Assembly (NCBI GenBank): GCA_948467545.1
Contig: CAOKER010000002.1
Coordinates: 62,001 to 126,000 of the forward strand
DNA: 64,000 nucleotides
Direction: 5' to 3'
Origin: an uncultured Eubacteriales bacterium
GTDB lineage: Bacteria; Bacillota; Clostridia; Oscillospirales; CAG-272
The translations under genes and the position numbers were made by a program. This document shows, one piece after another, positions 9,824-17,543 of this stretch; the first letter of the stretch is position 1; every line of letters begins with the position of its first letter. The notes beneath the pieces were generated by a model. That model saw only the letters and a list, made by a program, of their open reading frames with translations, was not told where the DNA came from and ran no database searches.

Positions 9824-10231
9824 TTGGCAAATAATGCAGATTACGGCGAAATGATATCGGGAATAATGAATGATCCCGAGGCCATGAATAATGTACTTAA
9901 AATCGCCAGAAATTTAATGGGAAGCGGCGGAGCAACAGAGACAGGCAGCTCCGCCGAGCAAAATCATGACGACATCGGAGCAAAAGTATCAAAAATAATT
10001 GATGGCACCGTCGGAAATAATGACGGTAACGAAAACAAGGCAGAAGCGGCATCCGCATTTCCGGCAGCCTCTTTTTTTGCAGACAAAGAAGCTGCGGCAA
10101 ACAGAGAGAGACTGCTTATTGCGCTTAAACCTTATTTAAACTCCGAGAGAAGCAGTATGGTCGACACAATCCTGAAGCTTCTGCAGCTTGCTAAAATTGC
10201 CGACATCGGTAAGCTGCTTGGAAATTTATGA
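9824..10231 (+). CDS. Small hypothetical protein with TTG start
   Basis: Unknown 135-aa acidic protein. It has an N-terminal helical part (MANNADYGEMISGIMNDPEA), a low-complexity asparagine/glycine/serine middle (about 33-75) and a C-terminal helix ALKPYLNSERSSMVDTILKL that looks like the conserved core. The start codon is TTG, chosen because AAAGGAGGG lies 9 nt upstream and no ATG or GTG is as well placed. It sits 2 bp after the first gene of the cluster and 28 bp before the third. All three are probably one transcript. Confidence 0.62.
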   Translation: MANNADYGEMISGIMNDPEAMNNVLKIARNLMGSGGATETGSSAEQNHDDIGAKVSKIIDGTVGNNDGNENKAEAASAFPAASFFADKEAAANRERLLIALKPYLNSERSSMVDTILKLLQLAKIADIGKLLGNL

Positions 10232-10259
10232 GCGGCGCGAAAAACAGGAGGTGAGCAAT

Positions 10260-10802
10260 TTGTACAGCCGAAATTTTTCAAGACGCGGAAGAGATTTCAA
10301 CTCAGGAGCCGGATATGAAAAATCAGAAACTATAGCAAGACCTAATTTTCAGGAGCCTGTTCCGCCTCCTTCATACAGCGGCACATTATACATTTCAGCG
10401 CGTGAAGGACGGAACACAAAAGAAAGAAAAGAGATACACACCGAGGTTGCTCATCAGACAAACAGACCTGTCGACGGAGAAGTCCGCACAGTTATGTATA
10501 ACGGAGAACCTTATGTACCGGATGAAATAGGAATTTATCCGGAAGATGATGAACGCTACGGACGGGGCGGACTGCCCCAAATCGGCTCAGACAGGCCGAA
10601 ATTCAAAAAACCGAACACCGAGCGCAAAGATAATAAGGGGATTTTCGATTTTCAGTCATTCATTGAGCAGGCGCCTCCTATCGACGATATAATTTTAATC
10701 GCTCTTATTATTATACTCCTCGGAGAAAAGTCATCAGGCAAATCATGCGATGAGCTTCTCCTGATAATTCTCGGAATTCTGCTTCTTTCCGGTCGCAGCT
10801 GA
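10260..10802 (+). CDS. Hypothetical protein with hydrophobic C-terminal hairpin, TTG start
   Basis: Unknown 180-aa protein. The start is taken as TTG at 10260 because AGGAGG (10246-10251) lies 8 nt before it; a longer in-frame version overlapping the previous gene has no site. The N-terminal 120 residues are polar and arginine/proline-rich. The last 40 residues contain two short hydrophobic stretches (DDIILIALIIILLGE and ELLLIILGILLLSG) that could form a re-entrant loop or hairpin. It is the last gene of the cluster and is followed by an intrinsic terminator. Confidence 0.6.
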   Translation: MYSRNFSRRGRDFNSGAGYEKSETIARPNFQEPVPPPSYSGTLYISAREGRNTKERKEIHTEVAHQTNRPVDGEVRTVMYNGEPYVPDEIGIYPEDDERYGRGGLPQIGSDRPKFKKPNTERKDNKGIFDFQSFIEQAPPIDDIILIALIIILLGEKSSGKSCDELLLIILGILLLSGRS

Positions 10803-10812
10803 ACAGGCCAAG

Positions 10813-10860
10813 GCAGAACCGTATCTGCAGTTTTTCTGCAGATCGGTATCTGCTTTTTTT
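10813..10860 (+). terminator. Intrinsic terminator of the three-gene cluster
   Basis: GCAGA-CCG-TATCTGCAG pairs with CTGCAGAT-CGG-TCTGC around a T-rich loop, with small bulges, followed by TTTTTTT. It ends 11 bp after the last stop codon begins its downstream region. Confidence 0.85.
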
Positions 10861-10974
10861 ATTTACGGTTGCAAAATACGCATTTATAATATATAATAGT
10901 TACATCGAGTAACAGCGCCCTATTCTTATAAAAACTTTGATAAGACATGACAATTAACTTTAAAGGGAACGAAA

Positions 10975-12543
10975 ATGTTTACTAAATTATTCACGGCCGG
11001 TATATCCGGCATAGACGGAACAATCATAACAATTGAATGCAGCACAGTGAAAAGAATGCCGCTGTTTGAGATCGTCGGCCTTCCGGATACTGCCGTTAAG
11101 GAATCAAAAGACAGAATACGAAGCGCGATTCGCAGCAACGGATATGATTTCCCTGACGGAGAAGTAATAATCAATATGGCTCCCGCAGATCGAAAAAAAG
11201 AAGGTTCGGGGTATGATATGCCGATTTGCGTTGCGCTTCTACAAGCATCGGGATTTATTCCCGAAAACGGATTTAACGAAAAAAGTCTTTTCCTAGGAGA
11301 GCTGTCTCTCGGAGGAGCATTTCGTCCTGTAAGAGGAGTTCTGCCCCGTGTAATTGCGGCGCGCAGCGCCGGAATTACGGACATTTATGTTCCGAGCGAA
11401 AATGCGGCAGAGGCAAGCGTTGTCGATGGAATTACCGTATACCCCGCAGAAAATTTGAAAAAGCTTGTCGAGCATCTCCGAGGAAATATGCAAATAACAC
11501 CGGCGGAGAGAAAACCGTTTAACGGCGGCGTTTCCGGCGGAAATCCCGGAATATTTGATTTTTCGGATGTCTTAGGACAGGAATTTGCAAAAAGAGCGAT
11601 CGAAGTAGCCGTTTCCGGAGGACACAATATTCTCTTGATAGGGCCTCCCGGCAGCGGAAAAAGCATGCTCGCAAAACGCATTTCTACCATTCTGCCCGAT
11701 ATGACGTTTGAAGAAGCTCTCGAAACGACAAAAATTTATTCTGTCGCCGGATTGCTCTCCTCGGACAGCGGGATAATAATACAAAGGCCTTTCCGCGCCC
11801 CTCATCATACAATGTCTTCCGTTTCGCTCGCCGGCGGGGGTACATTTCCCAAGCCTGGCGAAATTTCCCTTTCGCACAACGGAGTTCTTTTTCTGGACGA
11901 GCTTCCGGAGTTCAACAAAAATGTCACGGAAACTCTTCGTCAGCCGCTTGAAGACGGAAATATAACAATATCTCGGGCAAGCGGTCGGTATGTTTTCCCG
12001 TCCCGCTTCATGCTCGTTTGCGCAATGAACCCCTGCAAATGCGGATATTACGGTTCGCATAAAAAACAATGTACCTGCAGTGACTCCGAACGCAAAAAAT
12101 ATCTTTCTAAAATAAGCGGTCCGCTTCTTGACCGAATTGATATACAATTAGAAGTTCCCATAATAGACTATAAAGAAATAAATTCCTCCGTTCCGTCCGA
12201 AAGCTCGGCAGACATCAAAAAAAGGGTCGTCGCCGCAAGAGAATTTATGAAACACAGATGCGAAGAAACAGACAGGGAATACGGCGATTCGGTAAATCCG
12301 CATCTCCTTTATAAAAATGCGGACATGACTCCGGCGCAAATCCGCAGATATTGCAAAATGTCGGATGAAGCGGACGCGCTGTTAGAAGCCGCATATGAAA
12401 AATTACAGCTTTCCATACGCGGGCATGACAGAATACTCCGTGTTGCAAGAACAATTGCGGACATGGCCGGGTGCAAAATCATCGAAAAAGAACACATTGC
12501 CGAAGCAATACATTTCCGTACTCTTGACAGGCCTTATTGGTAA
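10975..12543 (+). CDS. YifB/ComM-family magnesium-chelatase-like AAA+ ATPase
   Basis: AAA+ ATPase of the YifB/ComM family. ComM is a branch-migration helicase that helps integrate transformed DNA in Gram-negative bacteria; the role in Clostridia is not established. The 522-aa protein has the N-terminal Lon-like domain (FEIVGLPDTAVKESKDRIRS), Walker A LIGPPGSGKS at about 221-230, Walker B with FLDELPEF, a CNPCKCGYYG type cysteine cluster followed by CTC, and the C-terminal Mg_chelatase_C domain. Length is typical. It is alone on the plus strand and convergent with the M23 peptidase gene, with only 15 bp between stops. Confidence 0.93.
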   Translation: MFTKLFTAGISGIDGTIITIECSTVKRMPLFEIVGLPDTAVKESKDRIRSAIRSNGYDFPDGEVIINMAPADRKKEGSGYDMPICVALLQASGFIPENGFNEKSLFLGELSLGGAFRPVRGVLPRVIAARSAGITDIYVPSENAAEASVVDGITVYPAENLKKLVEHLRGNMQITPAERKPFNGGVSGGNPGIFDFSDVLGQEFAKRAIEVAVSGGHNILLIGPPGSGKSMLAKRISTILPDMTFEEALETTKIYSVAGLLSSDSGIIIQRPFRAPHHTMSSVSLAGGGTFPKPGEISLSHNGVLFLDELPEFNKNVTETLRQPLEDGNITISRASGRYVFPSRFMLVCAMNPCKCGYYGSHKKQCTCSDSERKKYLSKISGPLLDRIDIQLEVPIIDYKEINSSVPSESSADIKKRVVAAREFMKHRCEETDREYGDSVNPHLLYKNADMTPAQIRRYCKMSDEADALLEAAYEKLQLSIRGHDRILRVARTIADMAGCKIIEKEHIAEAIHFRTLDRPYW

Positions 12544-12558
12544 CGGCAATTACAGCGC

Positions 12559-14199
12559 TTACCAAAAATGAAGTACAATGTCGGGAAGATAAGCAAGAGG
12601 ATCTACAGACACATCTCCCCTGCGTATTTCAAAATGGAGATGATAGTTTGTAACTGTCCCGGTAGCTCCCACATAACCGATAACCTGTCCACGACTCACC
12701 GCATCTCCCTCCTTAACCGCAAAGTCCGACAGATGAGCATAATATGTATACAGATTGTCGCCGTGATCAATAATTATCAGGTTTCCGTACGTTTTAAAAT
12801 AACCTGAATATGTTACAATACCGCCGTCCGAAGCCCACACCGAATCACCGCTGTATCCCTGCAAATCTATTCCTAAATGAGAGCCGGTATTTTCATCATA
12901 TTCTCCCCGAACATCGCCGAACAGTGACGATACAAGCATTCCTTCCGTTTCAATAGGCCAAATCATCTCGCCCGTTACCGTTCCGGGTTCGTCATACTCA
13001 CGTGTTCCGACCATTATGACAGCGGTCTGAGGTGATATAAGCTCCTCGGAGGACAATTCGGTACGAACCTTCTCATCACCGGTAAGCTCAACGGAATATT
13101 CGGCAATACGAACTCCGCACGAGCCCCGCTGAAGCTCAAATGTGTATCCGCTATACCTTTCGTCCGTTTCCTCATAGACAACTTCGTTTTCTATGCTTTC
13201 ATAAACGGTTTCATAGTAGACGACGGTAAATTTCAGCAGTGACGCAACGCACAAGTTTTCATAATAATTTTCGGTTGCGGAAGTCGTATCCGATAACTCA
13301 TTCTCACCTGACAAACTGTAAGCCATAGCCTCGTCCCCGCCGCTGTCCTCCCAAGCCGCTTCTCCGCCCTCGTCTGCGCTCTCAGTGTGAGCTTCAATCT
13401 CGGAGACCTCTGCAACCTTTGCAGCCTCGACAGCTTCAAAAGGAATTATTTGAATTTCTTCATTTTCCGAAGTCTCCCCGACAGCTTCTAAAACCTCTGT
13501 ATAGTAAATGTTAGCTTCATCCGTATATATCCGCGAGGTGTTTTGAATTTCAGCAATTTGCAATGCCGCCGGATGACTATTATTTATACCGGTTTCTCCG
13601 CAAAGCAAATTATAAAATACTTCACCGTCAATAATCTTTTCGCGCGGAGCAATCCGACGTATAAAATCAACTGTATTGGCACTTCTGATTTCCGCTATTT
13701 CCGAATCGACTTCCGAGATAACTCCTTTTAATTCATTCTCCGCCATTAGCAGCGCGCTCTCTGCGGCGCCGGCATCTTCAACATCTGCCACCACTTCGCC
13801 GTTCAGCATAACAGAGTATGAAAAGTCAACCCTGTCGTCGTATTTTACAACTAAATTTTCACAGTCATCCGCCGAAATTTTCTTCAGCTTTACTTTTTCA
13901 CTTCCGACTACTATTTTTTCGTTAAACTCAAGATCGAACGGCCTGAATAAATTTTCTCCGAAATTTTCACTTAAAGATGAATATATTTCACCGATATTAT
14001 CTGTCAGTACCGATATTTCCGAATCATCTATAATTCCAATTTCTTCCCCGTCCAAAAAAACTGCCATAACCGTTTTGGGGTTTATCATAAAAAATCCGGA
14101 TATACAAACAGCCGAAAGCAAAACGAAAAGAAGAGCGCAGGTTATAAATATTCGTTTTTTTCTTTTCCTTATGTATTTTTTGCTGTGTTTAAACCTCAT
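12559..14199 (-). CDS. Membrane-anchored G5-domain M23 peptidase
   Basis: Cell-wall-directed metallopeptidase of the LytM/M23 type. The 546-aa protein has a very basic N-terminus, a membrane anchor at about 18-38, a long acidic region (about 250-320), a G5 domain at about 325-405 (VYYETVYESIENEVVYEE onward), and a C-terminal M23 domain with metal ligands in SHLGIDLQG and YHLHFE. Both zinc-ligand motifs are intact, so it may be an active endopeptidase cutting peptidoglycan cross-bridges. G5 domains are thought to bind wall glycans. An almost identical layout occurs in Clostridial SpoIIQ-like and septal hydrolases; which role applies here cannot be told. Confidence 0.9.
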   Translation of the reverse strand: MRFKHSKKYIRKRKKRIFITCALLFVLLSAVCISGFFMINPKTVMAVFLDGEEIGIIDDSEISVLTDNIGEIYSSLSENFGENLFRPFDLEFNEKIVVGSEKVKLKKISADDCENLVVKYDDRVDFSYSVMLNGEVVADVEDAGAAESALLMAENELKGVISEVDSEIAEIRSANTVDFIRRIAPREKIIDGEVFYNLLCGETGINNSHPAALQIAEIQNTSRIYTDEANIYYTEVLEAVGETSENEEIQIIPFEAVEAAKVAEVSEIEAHTESADEGGEAAWEDSGGDEAMAYSLSGENELSDTTSATENYYENLCVASLLKFTVVYYETVYESIENEVVYEETDERYSGYTFELQRGSCGVRIAEYSVELTGDEKVRTELSSEELISPQTAVIMVGTREYDEPGTVTGEMIWPIETEGMLVSSLFGDVRGEYDENTGSHLGIDLQGYSGDSVWASDGGIVTYSGYFKTYGNLIIIDHGDNLYTYYAHLSDFAVKEGDAVSRGQVIGYVGATGTVTNYHLHFEIRRGDVSVDPLAYLPDIVLHFW

Positions 14200-14413
14200 T
14201 TACAAATTCTCCGGCAAATTAATATAACTATGTTTATTATAAACTCTATATTAATCTTTTTCAATACAATTATAAAAAAAATAAGTAACAGATTATTGGC
14301 TGAGCAGGTTAAAACTGCCTCGAAATAAATATCTGACGCGATAAAATCGTGAACCGCACCGAAATATCTACGCCGCAGATTTTGTACATTGTTACTTTTT
14401 ATATTATTTATTA

Positions 14414-14422
14414 TGTTAGAAT
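14414..14422 (+). promoter_or_regulatory. Possible extended -10 of the CPBP protease gene
   Basis: TG-T-TAGAAT at 14414-14422, 26 bp ahead of the chosen start, with no convincing -35. Confidence 0.35.
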
Positions 14423-14447
14423 ACGTACGAAAGGTATGGTTGTAAAA

Positions 14448-15140
14448 ATGAAAAAGTCGGGCATATTCTGTTCAATAATTATCTCCTATATCTTTTTGCT
14501 GCTTTTTCTGATTTTTGCCGGCAAAGCCGCACCCTCACACGTGTCATCAACAGCTCACGAGTACATATTAAAAACCGTCATCTGCTGTCTTATTACCGTT
14601 ATCGGATATTTAGTATCCGTCAAAATACTTAATTATATTTCAGAAAAATATACGACCGAGCATGAACAAGAAAAACCGAAACCAAAAGTCAATACGGTAA
14701 TAAAGATATTATTATCACTATTTTCTCTTTTCCTGCTGTTAATTATATCTCTTTTGTTTAAAAGATTTTTTGACGCCGAATCAATACAAAAAACAAAAAT
14801 CTTTCCGGAAGCTATTTCTGATGTCAAACAGGTTTATTTAATACTTCCGTTTGTTTTTCTGCGCAACGCCTTAATTCCCGCATTTTTTGAGGAATATTAT
14901 TTCCGAAAAAAATTCCCCGGCGCTCTTTGCTCGGCATGCAAGATTCCTTATACGATTGCTCTCCTTATCTCTTCATTGCTTTTCTGCTCCGCCCACACAG
15001 GCGGAATTTATCATACGCTTTTTGCATTCTTATCGGCATTGGTTCTCAGCCTTCTCTTTTATTTCACCGACACATTGAAATATCCGATTATCGTTCATTT
15101 CATTTATAACTGCATAACCGTTATAATGCTGGTCCAATAA
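14448..15140 (+). CDS. CPBP-family intramembrane metalloprotease
   Basis: Integral membrane CAAX-protease/bacteriocin-processing (CPBP, Abi) family protein. From the ATG at 14448 it is 230 aa with about six to eight membrane segments. All three family motifs are intact: EExxxR (FEEYYFRKKF), FxxxH (LFCSAH) and HxxxN (VHFIYN). Members process peptides or confer bacteriocin self-immunity, but no bacteriocin gene is nearby. The start is chosen because GAAAGG lies 13 nt upstream, in a block very like that ahead of secA and the EF-G-like gene; an ATG four codons earlier abuts the ribosome site. Confidence 0.85.
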   Translation: MKKSGIFCSIIISYIFLLLFLIFAGKAAPSHVSSTAHEYILKTVICCLITVIGYLVSVKILNYISEKYTTEHEQEKPKPKVNTVIKILLSLFSLFLLLIISLLFKRFFDAESIQKTKIFPEAISDVKQVYLILPFVFLRNALIPAFFEEYYFRKKFPGALCSACKIPYTIALLISSLLFCSAHTGGIYHTLFAFLSALVLSLLFYFTDTLKYPIIVHFIYNCITVIMLVQ

Positions 15141-15560
15141 GGGGCAAAGCAAAGTTATGCGGAACCGCGGCTGCGGATTATTATTATTCCGCTGCTGAAA
15201 AAACCGACGGTAAACGCTACCCCGGAGATAGTCGCTGCGCCCGGGACCGGAAACATCTTTCTTTGGGTTATATAGTAGCTGAAAACCTGTTATGAGGTAT
15301 TCCAAGGAAAAGTTGTCCCTCCGACCGGAATGAACAGGAAAACACTGTCTGCAATGTAACCTTTTTGACGGTCGTATGTTTAATAACCCGCCATGACAGC
15401 AGCTATGATAAAATTATATTACGACACAGACCCCTTTATTATGTTATACAATATTTTGTTATACAATCGCCGCGTCCCCATAAAGCAGGTGAATCGGCGT
15501 AAAAAATAAGCAAATCAATCAAATACACACTTTTTCGCACAGGAAGGTATGCCCATCGAT
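15141..15560. other. Gene-free spacer before tadA with a near-tandem TGTTATACAAT repeat
   Basis: No credible gene. TGTTATACAAT occurs at 15442-15452 and 15457-15467 (15-bp offset); each copy includes a TACAAT that could be a -10 for tadA, but no good -35 was found. Confidence 0.4.
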
Positions 15561-16094
15561 ATGTCTACACACGAAGAAAGAATACGGCGAAAGCCGATAA
15601 AAACAAATACAGTTCCCGCATCTGCCTGCGATGAAAATTTCATGAGAATGGCACTTTCCGAGGCAGAAATGGCAGAAAAAAGCGGAGAAGTTCCCGTCGG
15701 CGCAATAGTTGTGTATAACGGAGCTGTTATCGCCTCCGCCCATAATCGGTGCGAAAACGGAAACAGCGCGCTTTTACATGCCGAAATGGAGGCGCTTCGA
15801 ATGGCATGTGAGACAAGACACAGCTGGAGACTCCGCGGCTGCACTCTCTATGTAACGCTTGAACCGTGTCCGATGTGCGCAGGCGCAATCATAAATTCAC
15901 ATATAGACCGAGTTGTATTCGGGGCGAAGGATTCTTCTGCGGGAGCCTTCGGCAGCATAATCAATTTGACGGGCTACCCCGTCGGCTTCAAGCCCAAACT
16001 TACCGGAGGAGTACTTAAAGATGAATGTGCCGAAATACTTCGCCATTTTTTCTCCAAATTGAGAAATAAAAAGATGAGGACAGCAAATGACTGA
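15561..16094 (+). CDS. tadA: tRNA-specific adenosine deaminase
   Basis: Zinc deaminase converting A34 to inosine in tRNA-Arg(ACG), needed to decode CGN codons. The catalytic motifs are HAE (H73, proton shuttle E75) and PCPMC (C103, C106 as zinc ligands), all intact. From the ATG at 15561 it is 177 aa, with about 20 extra N-terminal residues relative to a compact TadA. The start could also be the ATG at 15549, but that one is only 1 nt from the GGAAGG ribosome site. The last 8 bp overlap the start of the radical SAM gene, indicating coupling. Confidence 0.93.
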   Translation: MSTHEERIRRKPIKTNTVPASACDENFMRMALSEAEMAEKSGEVPVGAIVVYNGAVIASAHNRCENGNSALLHAEMEALRMACETRHSWRLRGCTLYVTLEPCPMCAGAIINSHIDRVVFGAKDSSAGAFGSIINLTGYPVGFKPKLTGGVLKDECAEILRHFFSKLRNKKMRTAND

Positions 16095-17055
16095 AAAAGA
16101 TAAAAAATCCGTTTCTCACAATCCGTTTCCGTACTCCGACACGAACAGACGCTTTTATACATTTGATTATCATATGAGACAGTTATTCGGAAAAAAATGT
16201 GCGAAGGTCCCTATCGACGGCGGCTTTACATGCCCGAATATTGACGGAAAAATCAGCCGCGGCGGATGTACATACTGCGCTCTGGCATCCTGTGCAAAAC
16301 GCGATTTAAGACCGATAGACGAACAATTCTATGAAAAGCTGAACATTCTCAGACGCAAATGGCCGGACTGCATCGGCATTCCTTACTTTCAGGACTATAC
16401 AAATACGTATGCCCCGACCGAAAGACTGAAAATGCTGTACAGCGAAGCTCTTGCACTGCCGGGCGCGGCAGGACTTCATATCGCGACACGTGCGGATTGT
16501 CTTCCGGAACCTGTAGTTAATCTGCTCGAAAACATTTCCCGAAATAATTATCTCGTTGTAGAACTCGGCTTGCAGACGGTATCGGATATAACGGCAGAGA
16601 AAATCAACCGCGGACACAGCTTTGCTGAATTTCTCACCGGGTACAGTGCGCTTACATCCCGCGGAATAAACGTATGTATACACATAATCAACGGCCTGCC
16701 CGGTGAAACAGCCGAAATGATGCTGAAAACAGCGAAGGTAATTTCCCGTCTTCACCCTCACAGCGTAAAAATTCATCTGCTTCATATAATGAGAAACACA
16801 CAGATGGCGTCAGAATACGAAGCCGGACGCTTCGACGCTATGACACTTGAAGAATACACAGACATCGTTGTATCTCAGCTTGAGCTTCTGCCTCCGGACA
16901 TTGTTATAGGAAGGGTGACGGGAGACGGTACCGCAGATAATTTAATAGCTCCGCTCTGGAGCAAAAAAAAATTTGTCGTTATGAACGAAATCGATAAGGA
17001 ATTTGTCAGAAGAAATTCCATGCAGGGAATAAAATGGACAGGACAGTCAGGATAA
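16087..17055 (+). CDS. TIGR01212-family radical SAM protein (YhcC-like)
   Basis: Radical SAM enzyme of the YhcC/TIGR01212 family, whose reaction is not well established. The 322-aa protein carries the atypical cluster motif with C49, C61 and C64 (CPN...GGCTYC) in the expected N-terminal position. A GGE-like turn (YLVVELGLQTVSD) and the HIINGLPGET segment complete the barrel. Length is normal. It overlaps the end of tadA by 8 bp and ends in a perfect 19-bp terminator, so tadA and this gene form a two-gene unit. Confidence 0.88.
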   Translation: MTEKDKKSVSHNPFPYSDTNRRFYTFDYHMRQLFGKKCAKVPIDGGFTCPNIDGKISRGGCTYCALASCAKRDLRPIDEQFYEKLNILRRKWPDCIGIPYFQDYTNTYAPTERLKMLYSEALALPGAAGLHIATRADCLPEPVVNLLENISRNNYLVVELGLQTVSDITAEKINRGHSFAEFLTGYSALTSRGINVCIHIINGLPGETAEMMLKTAKVISRLHPHSVKIHLLHIMRNTQMASEYEAGRFDAMTLEEYTDIVVSQLELLPPDIVIGRVTGDGTADNLIAPLWSKKKFVVMNEIDKEFVRRNSMQGIKWTGQSG

Positions 17056-17099
17056 AAAAGTCAAACGGCAAAAACTAAAGAACAGCAGATTTAATCATG

Positions 17100-17150
17100 A
17101 TAACAGCCTGATATTGTGTAATATGCACAATATCAGGCTGTTATTTTCTA
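17100..17150 (+). terminator. Intrinsic terminator after the radical SAM gene
   Basis: Perfect 19-bp stem (17100-17118 with 17126-17144), 7-nt loop, followed by TTTTC. Confidence 0.9.
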
Positions 17151-17182
17151 CACGTGAGAAAAAATATTTTTTTTATTAACTA

Positions 17183-17211
17183 TTGAAATAGTATCAATTT
17201 TACTGTATACT
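17183..17211 (+). promoter_or_regulatory. Sigma-A-type promoter upstream of the EF-G-like gene
   Basis: TTGAAA (17183-17188) and TATACT (17206-17211) are spaced by 17 bp. If this is the promoter of the EF-G-like gene, the leader would be about 325 nt long. I see no riboswitch or gene in 17212-17543; a closer promoter could exist. Confidence 0.5.
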
Positions 17212-17543
17212 ATTTAGCAGTAAATACTGTAAAATGCTTTTACATAAAGTTTTATATGGAAATCTCTGAAAATCGGATAACTTACAAAATCTTCTGCATA
17301 TAATTAATATACTGATTTTACTCTTATAGCAAATACCTTTCGCACAGTTTGGAAAAATAAATATAAAAAGATACAACGGAATAACCGCATAACAAGTGAA
17401 CAAAATGAAAGAATAATATCTTCCATTTTAAATTCAGATTATATTTTACTTCAAATTTTGTTCCGCCGCCTCAAAGCCGCGGCAGGGACAGGCCGAATGC
17501 ATGATACCCACTTGCAAGCCGGCAGAAAGGAATGGTTCTAAAG

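Noticed and set aside
15030..15305. 91-codon minus-strand frame over the CPBP 3' end
   Set aside because: It overlaps the intact HxxxN motif region of the CPBP gene antisense and has no ribosome site.
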